The position numbers and the translations under genes are program-made. Shown here piece after piece: positions 1-6,734 of a DNA stretch of 6,865 nucleotides; the stretch's first letter is position 1, and each line of letters opens with the position of its first letter. The notes beneath the pieces were generated by a model. It was not told where the DNA came from and did no database searches. It saw only the letters and a list, made by a program, of their open reading frames with translations. This DNA is from Planctomycetota bacterium (GTDB lineage Bacteria; Planctomycetota; Phycisphaerae; WQYP01), in the NCBI GenBank assembly GCA_021828925.1, contig JAJZCT010000183.1, positions 1 through 6,865 of the forward strand. The letters are read 5' to 3'.

Positions 1-95
1 GCGAATGCACTGACGACTTCAAACGTAATATGAAAATACGATTCGACGAGTTCCTGCCGCAATGGAATTACCGGACCGCTCCCGTACCCACCTAA
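1..95 (+). CDS. Unrecognised 3' end of an open reading frame, cut by the window edge
   Basis: The frame beginning at base 3 is open from the window edge to a TAA at 93-95 and gives 30 residues with ordinary-looking composition, including DDFKRNMKIRFDEF followed by LPQWNYRTAPVPT. I do not recognise the family. Two readings are possible. It may be the true C-terminus of an unrelated upstream gene. Alternatively it may be part of the same broken gene that continues in the same frame from 96 to 284, with the TAA being an in-frame nonsense mutation. The shared frame and a loose resemblance of NYRTAPV to the YFRHDRPV segment of the downstream hydrolase favour the second reading slightly. Neither is strong. 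Confidence 0.35.
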   Translation, partial: ECTDDFKRNMKIRFDEFLPQWNYRTAPVPT

Positions 96-284
96 ATCGG
101 GAAGTTATTTCGCGCCCATTCCCAAGTTAATCTCGCCCAGGGGTTACCGATCTTCATGCCATCAAACGGCGTTATGTTTCTAACCAATCAACCTGTCCCA
201 GAAAGTAGCACGTTGAGTCTGCTTCTGCTTGCGGGTTCCGGTATCATTATCCGGCGATTCAGCGTTAGGGTGGGAAACAACTAA
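96..284 (+). pseudogene. Truncated tail of a PEP-CTERM-anchored glycoside hydrolase paralogue
   Basis: No start codon or N-terminal domain is present; the frame (codons starting at multiples of 3) runs from the TAA at 93-95 to a TAA at 282-284. It has two recognisable parts. Bases 126-188 encode a stretch ending IFMPSNGVMFLTN, which aligns without gaps to residues 467-487 of the intact hydrolase at 1785-3269 (13 of 21 identical). Bases 195-284 encode a PEP-CTERM sorting signal: VPESS, then the hydrophobic segment TLSLLLLAGSGIII, then RR and a short polar end. PEP-CTERM tails direct exported proteins to exosortase for processing at the cell surface. Most matching codons differ synonymously between the two copies, so the duplication is old even if the truncation is recent. 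It is convergent with the regulator gene, which ends 42 bp away. Confidence 0.7.
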
Positions 285-326
285 GAATAAGCGATCAACC
301 GCGGAAAATAGGACGACATGGTCGGA

Positions 327-1517
327 CTACGAGACGGCCATTCTGTGCCGGAATTCGCTTGGAGTGCATCGCATCATCTTCTTGAATGTCCGGCAAAGGC
401 GGTTGGCGTCATGCAGACCACAGTGCCTGGCAATTGTGGGCACTTTCATATCCGTTTCAGCGAGAAGTCTTGCCGCGTAAACGATCCTCTGGAAGGCAAG
501 TTCTTCAGCCAGACTGCGCCCTACGATACGGCTGAAATCCGTATGCAGTTGGCGTTGAGAGAGCGGCACTTTCACGGCGAGGTCCTCGGCGGTGATATCT
601 TCACGGAAATGTTTACGGATGAGTTGCAACGCAAAGGCCACTGGTTCGTTTTCAACCGCCAAGGCATCTGTGCTTTGCCTTGATGTCAGGCCGCGCGGCG
701 CGACAAGCGTCAACGGAGCTATATCCCGGCGACCTGACATAAGACCGTCGAGGATCGCAGCGGCGCGGTAACCGATGCCTTCCATGTTATCATCTACACT
801 GGATAACGGAATCGATGCCAATGGACAACGCAATAGGTCGTCGTTAACCCCCAACACCGCCACCTGTTCGGGTATTCGGATTCCAGCCTCTAAGCAGGCG
901 TGGACAATCTGGATTGCAGGATCATCGGTTTCCGCAGTGATGGCCAGGGGAAACGGAAGTTTCTGAATCGTCTTAGCCAGCCATCGGTATGGTGCCCCGC
1001 GTGCGTATGCCTCCCCTTTCTTTTGGGCGGTCGGCAGGTCGATGAGATAAAAATCCCCGGACTCGCGTTCCACCATCCGTCTGAGGGCGTTCATCTTCGC
1101 CAAAGGTCCCGGACGGTGCTGATGAAGATAAAACGCGAACCGTCGAAACCCGTGTGATTGAAAATGTTCCCAAACCATGCGCATAACCGCCTCAGGGTCT
1201 GATGCGACACGTGGAATGCCAGCGGTGGCCGTGTAGCCGATATTGACCACGGGCTTTCGCCATCGTTGGATAAAACGATCCAACACCGAATTCACTCCGG
1301 CTACCCAGATGATTCCGTGGCCATACCAGTGGTGCGATGGCTTAAAGGAATGAAGAAGCGACGCGTCCAAGGCCCAATTCGCTTCCCTGGCAAATTTGGC
1401 TACTCCGGAATGAAGGCCTTCTGAATACCATCCCAACGCCAACAGAACATGCCTGCGGCGCTGAACAGCGAGCCCTGCCGGAAGAGGCTGGTTACGCATG
1501 TTCTTAAGGTCTGCCAT
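327..1517 (-). CDS. XylR-like transcriptional regulator: LacI-type sugar sensor fused to an AraC DNA-binding domain
   Basis: This 396-residue protein has the two-part architecture of XylR-like AraC regulators. Residues about 21-276 form a periplasmic-binding-protein-like sensor of LacI/GalR type; the stretch VAVLGVNDDLLRCPLASIPL (219-238), followed by SSVD, is the characteristic strand near the end of that fold. Residues about 290-393 form the AraC/XylS domain with two helix-turn-helix units, the first around ITAEDLAVKVPLSQRQL (308-324), the second around VPTIARHCGLHDANRLCRTF (359-378), ending in the family's CTPSEFR signature. Length is normal for the family. The ATG at 1515-1517 was chosen; an in-frame TTG at 1551-1553 would add 12 residues and an ATG at 1497-1499 would remove 6, and none has a convincing Shine-Dalgarno sequence. 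It is divergent from the hydrolase operon and likely controls it in response to a sugar. The ligand is unknown. Confidence 0.93.
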   Translation of the reverse strand: MADLKNMRNQPLPAGLAVQRRRHVLLALGWYSEGLHSGVAKFAREANWALDASLLHSFKPSHHWYGHGIIWVAGVNSVLDRFIQRWRKPVVNIGYTATAGIPRVASDPEAVMRMVWEHFQSHGFRRFAFYLHQHRPGPLAKMNALRRMVERESGDFYLIDLPTAQKKGEAYARGAPYRWLAKTIQKLPFPLAITAETDDPAIQIVHACLEAGIRIPEQVAVLGVNDDLLRCPLASIPLSSVDDNMEGIGYRAAAILDGLMSGRRDIAPLTLVAPRGLTSRQSTDALAVENEPVAFALQLIRKHFREDITAEDLAVKVPLSQRQLHTDFSRIVGRSLAEELAFQRIVYAARLLAETDMKVPTIARHCGLHDANRLCRTFKKMMRCTPSEFRHRMAVS

Positions 1518-1552
1518 CAGTGTCAGTTTAAGCGCCCGGGACGACCACCGCA

Positions 1553-1577
1553 AGATAGACTTCAGATAGACTTCAGA
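1553..1577. repeat. Perfect 11-bp tandem direct repeat, candidate operator for the regulator
   Basis: The unit agatagacttc occurs at 1553-1563 and again immediately at 1564-1574, with three more matching bases to 1577. An 11-bp period puts both copies on nearly the same helical face. It lies 36-60 bp upstream of the chosen regulator start, which fits autoregulation. If the TTG at 1551-1553 were the true start, the repeat would sit directly at the start codon instead. Confidence 0.6.
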
Positions 1578-1770
1578 AAATAGTGTTGTCTATGCAAGAA
1601 AGCGTTGTTTCAAATCCGGTAGTATCTGTGTTTCAGGTGCGGTTGGCCGGTATGCACCGGCGGCGGCTGAATGCTGAAAAGGCCGGGATTGGAGTTTATG
1701 GCGATTGGCTTTTCTTCAGAAATGCTTTAGCTCAATGGCTTTTCAATCGATCTAAAGACGTCGATCCATT

Positions 1771-1775
1771 AGGAG
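1771..1775 (+). promoter_or_regulatory. Shine-Dalgarno sequence fixing the start of the GH-A hydrolase
   Basis: AGGAG at 1771-1775 lies 9 bases before the ATG at 1785-1787. It is well spaced and followed by an export signal in frame, so it supports 1785 as the start. Confidence 0.8.
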
Positions 1776-1784
1776 ATAGCAAAC

Positions 1785-3269
1785 ATGGCTTATAGGCAAC
1801 AATGGCTTTCTAAAGCGGGCATATTATCTGCAGCGTTGCTGGTCGCGGTTTTGGCCGCCGGAGAGTTTCCTCAATTTTCTTGGGGAAAGAGCCGACAATC
1901 CAACGTCGTCGTAACCATTGCTTTTCACAATACCCTGCAGAAAAAAATCTTGGGCATGGGAGTCCAATGGGATCCTTACGACTATTACTCCCCGTCGCCA
2001 CAAGATTGGAACACTATCATCCAGCGGCTCGATTTCATGGATCCAAGTTTCATTCGTGATATCGGCGGCGGCGACTCGACCGACGCTCGAATCCTGGCCT
2101 GGGCGCAGCAGCACGATAGCCAAGTTATCTTGGGCACATGGACTCCCAGCCCTCTCAGCGGTACTTCCCCTCCCTCGGCAAGTGCCATTACGTCTTGGGC
2201 CAGTACGACGGCGCAATATGTAAAGAGCCTCAACGCGCAGTATGGCAACGTGATACACTACTACAATTTTGTCAATGAGCCGCAAAATCTTCCCATCAGC
2301 ACATGGACCCGCCTGGCCAGTGGCCTGCAAGCGGCTTTCACACAGGCCAGTATGGGGAATTCCGTGCGGGTCATTGGACCGGACACGTATGGGGATCCCG
2401 ATTGGGGTGCTACGGCAAACAAACGCCGGAGTTATAATTGGCCGTTGCTTCAAGCAATTGCACGGCGAGCATCGGGGATAGTCGGTGCCTTCGATATTCA
2501 CTGGTATCCATACGACAAAGAGGTATCCGGCGGCAGCATCCGGTCTGTCTTAGCTCGAGAAAAGCGATTGGTAGTCTCAGTCCAGGCCCGTGCCGCCAAA
2601 CTGCCCTTCCTAGTTGCCGAGGCCGGACTTCTCAACGGAAAGACAAATGGAGATCAACAGCCACGCGTCAAGACCTTCGGCTACGGGGTGCTCATGGCGG
2701 ATTATGCCACGCAGGTCTTTCGCGCCGGCTGGGATGGTATATCCGCATGGGACCTGGATGATGCCATGCATGTGGTCAATGGTAAGCCAATGACGCAGCC
2801 GCCAAGCAAATTGACGCTTAAAATCTGGGGCTTTTGGAATTCGCAGGGAGCGGCCATGGGAGACCCGGCTGATTTTGATATCCGCCCTTGGTTTTATACA
2901 TGGTCGCTGATGTCCCGCATGTTTCCTGCGGGTACCCGAATCGTTGATTCCACCGAACCTGCGGGCACGAGGCGATTCCGGACATTGGTAGGCACCCGAA
3001 TTGTGGATGATCGCTTAATTATCAGCGTCGTGCTGGTCAATGATGTTAAGAAATCGAGGAACATTACGGTTTGCGTTCCCCCTGACGCGCACGCCAGGAC
3101 CTTGACGGAATACAGTTACTTTCGCCATGATCGTCCCGTCAACGCTCAGGGGTTGCCGGTCGCTGCGAAAATACTGCACAATGTCAGTCCCGCACACAAA
3201 GTTAATATTTTCATGCCGAGCCGAGGTGTAGTATTTCTGACAAATCGACATCCATTTGACACACGCTAG
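1785..3269 (+). CDS. Secreted glycoside hydrolase, TIM barrel of clan GH-A type with C-terminal beta-sandwich
   Basis: This 494-residue protein starts with a basic then hydrophobic segment (about residues 4-25, core ILSAALLVAVLAA) that looks like a Sec signal peptide. A TIM barrel follows (about 45-350) with clan GH-A landmarks: R91 in FIRDIGG at the second strand, the acid/base candidate E165 in NFVNEP at strand 4, H239 and Y241 in DIHWYPYD, the nucleophile candidate E279 in FLVAEAG at strand 7, and W322 in ISAWDLDD at strand 8. Residues about 380-487 form an all-beta C-terminal domain as in GH30/GH39-like enzymes. The retaining mechanism is inferred from the Glu pair. The exact family and substrate are not determinable here. 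It is the first gene of an operon with the GH2 enzyme. Unlike the paralogue fragment at 96-284 it has no PEP-CTERM tail and ends seven residues after the shared FLTN motif, so it is probably released rather than anchored. A repeated GTRIVD occurs at residues 383-388 and 403-408. Confidence 0.85.
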   Translation: MAYRQQWLSKAGILSAALLVAVLAAGEFPQFSWGKSRQSNVVVTIAFHNTLQKKILGMGVQWDPYDYYSPSPQDWNTIIQRLDFMDPSFIRDIGGGDSTDARILAWAQQHDSQVILGTWTPSPLSGTSPPSASAITSWASTTAQYVKSLNAQYGNVIHYYNFVNEPQNLPISTWTRLASGLQAAFTQASMGNSVRVIGPDTYGDPDWGATANKRRSYNWPLLQAIARRASGIVGAFDIHWYPYDKEVSGGSIRSVLAREKRLVVSVQARAAKLPFLVAEAGLLNGKTNGDQQPRVKTFGYGVLMADYATQVFRAGWDGISAWDLDDAMHVVNGKPMTQPPSKLTLKIWGFWNSQGAAMGDPADFDIRPWFYTWSLMSRMFPAGTRIVDSTEPAGTRRFRTLVGTRIVDDRLIISVVLVNDVKKSRNITVCVPPDAHARTLTEYSYFRHDRPVNAQGLPVAAKILHNVSPAHKVNIFMPSRGVVFLTNRHPFDTR

Positions 3270-3277
3270 GAGTATTT

Positions 3278-3319
3278 ATGATTAAGGAATATGCTTATGG
3301 ACCGACGGGATTTTCTTAA
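3278..3319 (+). other. Possible 13-codon leader ORF overlapping the GH2 start
   Basis: An AGGAG at 3268-3272, overlapping the stop codon of the upstream hydrolase, lies 5 bases before an ATG at 3278. The resulting peptide, MIKEYAYGPTGFS, ends at a TAA (3317-3319) inside the GH2 coding region in another frame. It could promote reinitiation and couple translation of the two hydrolases, or simply be chance. The composition gives no hint of an attenuator, for example no run of one regulatory amino acid. Confidence 0.25.
3284..3288 (+). promoter_or_regulatory. Shine-Dalgarno sequence deciding the GH2 start
   Basis: AAGGA at 3284-3288 is 8 bases from the ATG at 3297 but only 2 from the in-frame ATG at 3291. 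Spacing and the canonical MDRRDFLK Tat start both favour 3297. Confidence 0.65.
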
Positions 3320-6300
3320 ATTAACCAGTGCCGCCACCGCTGTGGCACTCACCGTGGAGGCACAAAATACCCACGCGGCCACCCCAGCGGGTGAAGAGCC
3401 GGAAATATCGCAGGATTTGGCGTTTGGACGCCCGGTGCGGGTGTCATCCACAGCTTATGCGCCCACGCCGGGGCAATGCGCGGTGGACGGCACACGCTTT
3501 AGCTGGTGGACCAGCGCTCCGCGTGATCCCTCTTGGATTGAAGTAGATTTGCAGGCGCTTTGCATGGTAAATCGCATTCACATTCTCTTTCCGCATGAAG
3601 CCGGCGACGTGCCCCCTCACCCCACGCGATGGACACCGGCTCATGATGTGCTGGGAAGTTATGCGGTGGCCTGCAATGTTGATATTTCCGTAGATGGAAA
3701 ACAATGGAAGACTGTTTTTCACACGAAAAATGGCGTGGGCGGGGAACTGCATCTGACCCTCGAACCGCAGACGGCACAATATGTTCGTATGACGTGCACG
3801 AGACGATCGTATGATCAATACGGTGTGGCGGTGTGTGCTCTTGAAGTCTTCGGGCAATGCAGGGCAGCCCGCCCAGCACCCAGTGGATGGACTGCGCCTC
3901 GGCCAGCGCGGAAATCTGCGTCCCCTGTGCTGCCGCCACGTGAGGACGGCCACCTCGTGGGCGGCTGGGAGATGGAAATGATTGGCCCCGGCGGAACCAA
4001 TGCCTCGGGACTGGAGATATCCCAGGCTGATTTTAACAGCCGCGCCTGGTATGCCGCCACGGTTCCGGGTACGGTCCTGACCACGTTGACGGATCAGGGA
4101 GTGTTTCCAGACCCGCTATTTGGTTTAAACAATCTGCGGATTCCTGAGGCGCTCAACAAATATTCATGGTGGTACCGCAAAACCTTCACCTTGCCGAAAT
4201 ATTATGATAACAAACGGGTATGGCTGAATTTTGACGGTATTAACTATACCGCCGAGGTATGGTTGAATGGTAAACGCATCGGTGCTATTCAAGGGGCCTT
4301 TATCCGCGGCATCTTTGATATTACCGAGGCCATGAGCGCTGGCGGAAAAAATGTGATTGCGGTCAAGGTCAATCCGGTTCCACATCCGGGCCTGCCCGAT
4401 GAACAATCATGGAAAACCGGTGCCGGCCTCAATGGAGGACAGCCCGCGCGCGATGGTCCGAACTTTTTCTGCACGATAGGCTGGGATTGGATCCCCGGCA
4501 TTCGCGACCGCTGCACTGGGATTTGGAATCATGTATTTCTGACCGCAACCGGGCCAGTAACCCTGCGTAATGCGCACGTTAAAACCGTTCTTCCGCTGCC
4601 GGATACATCCTCGGCGACGATTGACGTTGCCACGGAACTTTTTAATGCCAGTCCGGGAAGGGTCCAGGGTGTGTTGACGGGTAAAATTGGCGATATTGCT
4701 TTCACGAAAAATATTACACTGGGCAGCGGTGAAACCCGTACGGTGTCATTTGATGTTAAACATTACCCGCAACTGCGCATGAAAAATCCCCGCCTCTGGT
4801 GGCCCAATGGTTATGGAGAGCAGCACCTCTATACGCTCGAACTGTCATTTGAAGTTGACGGCATTGAGAGTGACACGTCGGCAACACAGTTCGGCGTGCG
4901 GCAGTTCGAGTATGAAAAGCGGCCTGAGTTGATCATCAAATGCAACGGCCATAAGATCATGTGTCGTGGCGGGGACTGGGGCCTTGACGAAGCCATGAAA
5001 CGGATTCCTTACAAGTCCATGGAAGCGTGGATCCGTATGCACCACTTGGCACATCTCACAATTATCCGCAATTGGACCGGTGAAAGTAACTCCGAAGAAT
5101 TTTTTGCTTTATGTGATAAATACGGCATTCTGGTATGGACGGAATTCTGGATGGCGAATCCGGCTGATGGCCCGGATCCGGATGATCCATCGCTGTTGGT
5201 AGCCAACGCGGAAGACACTTTTAAGCGATACCGCAATCACGCCTGCATCGTGATATGGTGTGGCCGTAATGAAGGTCCGCCGCCGGCAATGATCAACACA
5301 GCACTCAATAAAATGGCATCGGCACTGGACGGCACCCGTTATTACCAGCCCGGTTCCTCTTTTGCTGGGGTGCAAAGCGGCGGCCCTTATTTCTTCCAAG
5401 AGCCCATCAACTACTACAAGCCCTTTTATAATGGCTTTAAGACTGAAATCGGCAGCGTTTCCGTGCCAACGCTCGACAGCCTGAAAACCATGATGCCAGA
5501 GGATAAACTCTGGCCGAATCACAATAACACATGGGCTTACCATGATTATTGCATCGACGGCGCCATGAATATCACCACTTATGAGGCCGCAATGCACCGG
5601 AGGTTCGGCGCTACCGGCAATATCGAAGATTTTGTGAAGCGCGCCCAGATGCTTAATTATGAAGTGTATCGCGGGATATTTGAAGGCTACATGAGCAAAC
5701 TCTGGCATAACGCCAGCGGCGTGATCCTGTGGATGAGCCACCCGGCACAGCATAGCACCGTCTGGCAACTTTACGCCCACGACTTTGAAGCGCATGCCTC
5801 GTTATATGGTGCAAAAAAAGGCAGTGAACCGGTTCATGTCCAGCTCTCTCCGGTGGATGGCAGTGTGGATGTTATTAATAACGCAATAACACCCCTCCAC
5901 GGTATCACAGTGGCCGCGAAGGTATACAACCTTGATGGCACGCTGGCCGGTCAAACCCACCATGTGGTCAATGCCGCCGCCAATGCCAAAACCCATGGCT
6001 TTATGCATAAGCTACCAGAACAGCTTTCAGTCGCTTATTTTGTTCGCCTTACCATCCACAACGACAATGGGCAATTGCTGGGAGATAATTTCTATTGGCA
6101 ATCGCAACACGGTGGTGATCTGCGCGGTATGAACTCCATGCCTGAAACTCGGCCTGCGGGGCAGGTTACCCTACATAAGCAGGCAAAGATGTTCAAGGCC
6201 ACCGCAACTCTCCACAACAACACCAAAACCCCCGCCGTAGCCATTAAGCTTACCCCGCGCAAGCACAAGCTGACTGGTCCAACGAGCCGCATTCTTCCGG

Positions 6301-6449
6301 CCTTTATCAGCGATAATTATTTTTCGCTCATGCCGGGGGAGTCAAAAACCGTTACGCTTGAATTTGACGAGGACGATCTTGACGGCAGAGATCCCGAGGT
6401 AGAGATGAGCGGCTGGAATATTGAGTCGCACACGCTTGTTGGAGAATAA
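3297..6449 (+). CDS. Tat-exported GH2 family exo-glycosidase with N-terminal discoidin (F5/8 type C) domain
   Basis: This is a 1050-residue enzyme. Residues 1-28 are a Tat signal (twin Arg R3-R4 in RRDFLK, then an Ala-rich segment). Residues about 39-187 are a discoidin/CBM32-like carbohydrate-binding domain (AVDG, WWTSAPRDPSWIEVDL, ALEVFG). The GH2 jelly-roll domain covers about 222-418 (AEVWLNGKRIG, FDITEAM), an immunoglobulin-like domain about 420-535, and the catalytic barrel about 540-820. The acid/base candidate is E659 (WCGRNEG) and the nucleophile candidate E717 (FKTEIGS). Two immunoglobulin-like segments end the protein. GVILWMSHPAQHSTVWQLY and GAKKGSEPVHVQ resemble the exo-beta-D-glucosaminidase/beta-mannosidase branch rather than LacZ. 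By family it should remove terminal sugars from beta-linked glycans with retention of configuration. The true sugar specificity is not visible. It lies 27 bp after the GH-A gene and is probably co-transcribed. Confidence 0.92.
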   Translation: MDRRDFLKLTSAATAVALTVEAQNTHAATPAGEEPEISQDLAFGRPVRVSSTAYAPTPGQCAVDGTRFSWWTSAPRDPSWIEVDLQALCMVNRIHILFPHEAGDVPPHPTRWTPAHDVLGSYAVACNVDISVDGKQWKTVFHTKNGVGGELHLTLEPQTAQYVRMTCTRRSYDQYGVAVCALEVFGQCRAARPAPSGWTAPRPARKSASPVLPPREDGHLVGGWEMEMIGPGGTNASGLEISQADFNSRAWYAATVPGTVLTTLTDQGVFPDPLFGLNNLRIPEALNKYSWWYRKTFTLPKYYDNKRVWLNFDGINYTAEVWLNGKRIGAIQGAFIRGIFDITEAMSAGGKNVIAVKVNPVPHPGLPDEQSWKTGAGLNGGQPARDGPNFFCTIGWDWIPGIRDRCTGIWNHVFLTATGPVTLRNAHVKTVLPLPDTSSATIDVATELFNASPGRVQGVLTGKIGDIAFTKNITLGSGETRTVSFDVKHYPQLRMKNPRLWWPNGYGEQHLYTLELSFEVDGIESDTSATQFGVRQFEYEKRPELIIKCNGHKIMCRGGDWGLDEAMKRIPYKSMEAWIRMHHLAHLTIIRNWTGESNSEEFFALCDKYGILVWTEFWMANPADGPDPDDPSLLVANAEDTFKRYRNHACIVIWCGRNEGPPPAMINTALNKMASALDGTRYYQPGSSFAGVQSGGPYFFQEPINYYKPFYNGFKTEIGSVSVPTLDSLKTMMPEDKLWPNHNNTWAYHDYCIDGAMNITTYEAAMHRRFGATGNIEDFVKRAQMLNYEVYRGIFEGYMSKLWHNASGVILWMSHPAQHSTVWQLYAHDFEAHASLYGAKKGSEPVHVQLSPVDGSVDVINNAITPLHGITVAAKVYNLDGTLAGQTHHVVNAAANAKTHGFMHKLPEQLSVAYFVRLTIHNDNGQLLGDNFYWQSQHGGDLRGMNSMPETRPAGQVTLHKQAKMFKATATLHNNTKTPAVAIKLTPRKHKLTGPTSRILPAFISDNYFSLMPGESKTVTLEFDEDDLDGRDPEVEMSGWNIESHTLVGE

Positions 6450-6674
6450 CACGCACATAGCGCGGAGGCCTATTCGATTGCCGCAGCATTAAGCTCCCGT
6501 GACGCACGTTGCGGCGGCAGTTCGGCACACCGACAAATCTCCACCGGCGGCAACGAGCAACCGGTCTGCTGCATGGCTCCAATCACTGCGGATTCAGTGA
6601 TGCCGGGATGCCGGAAAGGACTAACGGAAGTCCGGAGCCAGGCGGCCCCAGGGGGAGTAGGCTAAATTAGCGCT

Positions 6675-6702
6675 GCCCTGATGGTTTGGCCCTGATGGTT
6701 CT
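6675..6702. repeat. Two-copy tandem repeat, 14-bp period
   Basis: The 12-mer gccctgatggtt occurs at 6675-6686 and 6689-6700, giving a 14-bp period with the last two bases of each unit differing. It lies just upstream of a second short tandem duplication. It looks like a slippage duplication; a protein-binding role is possible but unsupported. Confidence 0.6.
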
Positions 6703-6709
6703 TGAAATT

Positions 6710-6734
6710 CTATTCACAATGCCTATTCACAATG
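6710..6734. repeat. Two-copy tandem repeat, 13-bp period
   Basis: The 12-mer ctattcacaatg occurs at 6710-6721 and 6723-6734, separated by one base. It is adjacent to the 14-bp-period duplication at 6675-6702. Confidence 0.65.

Larger units (their letters stand above)
1518..1784. promoter_or_regulatory. Divergent intergenic control region between regulator and hydrolase operon
   Basis: This 267-bp gap must hold the promoters of the regulator (leftward) and the hydrolase operon (rightward). It contains a perfect tandem pair of agatagacttc at 1553-1574 with a further aga to 1577, and an inverted copy of its core (gtctat for atagac) at 1588-1593. Nearer the hydrolase gene, tggcttttc occurs at 1706-1714 and 1736-1744, 30 bp apart, nested in an inverted pair cgattg (1702-1707) and caatcg (1744-1749). 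AraC-family proteins commonly bind direct repeats spaced by whole helical turns, so these are reasonable operator candidates. I could not place -35/-10 elements with confidence. A 70-codon GTG-initiated open frame here (1583-1795) is not credible as a gene. Confidence 0.45.

Noticed and set aside
318..683. 121-codon plus-strand open frame
   Set aside because: It lies antisense to the AraC DNA-binding domain of the regulator, whose motifs are unmistakable; a shadow frame.
1583..1795. 70-codon open frame in the divergent intergenic region
   Set aside because: It uses a GTG start without a ribosome site, has no recognisable domain, and its end is made of the Shine-Dalgarno and start of the real hydrolase gene.
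2931..3012. Internal repeat encoding GTRIVD twice in the GH-A hydrolase
   Set aside because: The shared stretch is only six residues and does not extend; more likely chance similarity of two beta strands than a duplicated domain.
6352..6582. 76-codon minus-strand open frame at the 3' end of the GH2 gene
   Set aside because: It is rich in Arg and Cys, unlike the neighbouring proteins, overlaps the real coding region by about 100 bases, and has no start signal; a different minus frame in this stretch looks more protein-like.
6611..6645. Resemblance to a structured RNA (RNase P-like ggaagtccgg segment and a small hairpin)
   Set aside because: The match is short, the expected surrounding conserved helices are not visible, and the hairpin stem is only five base pairs.
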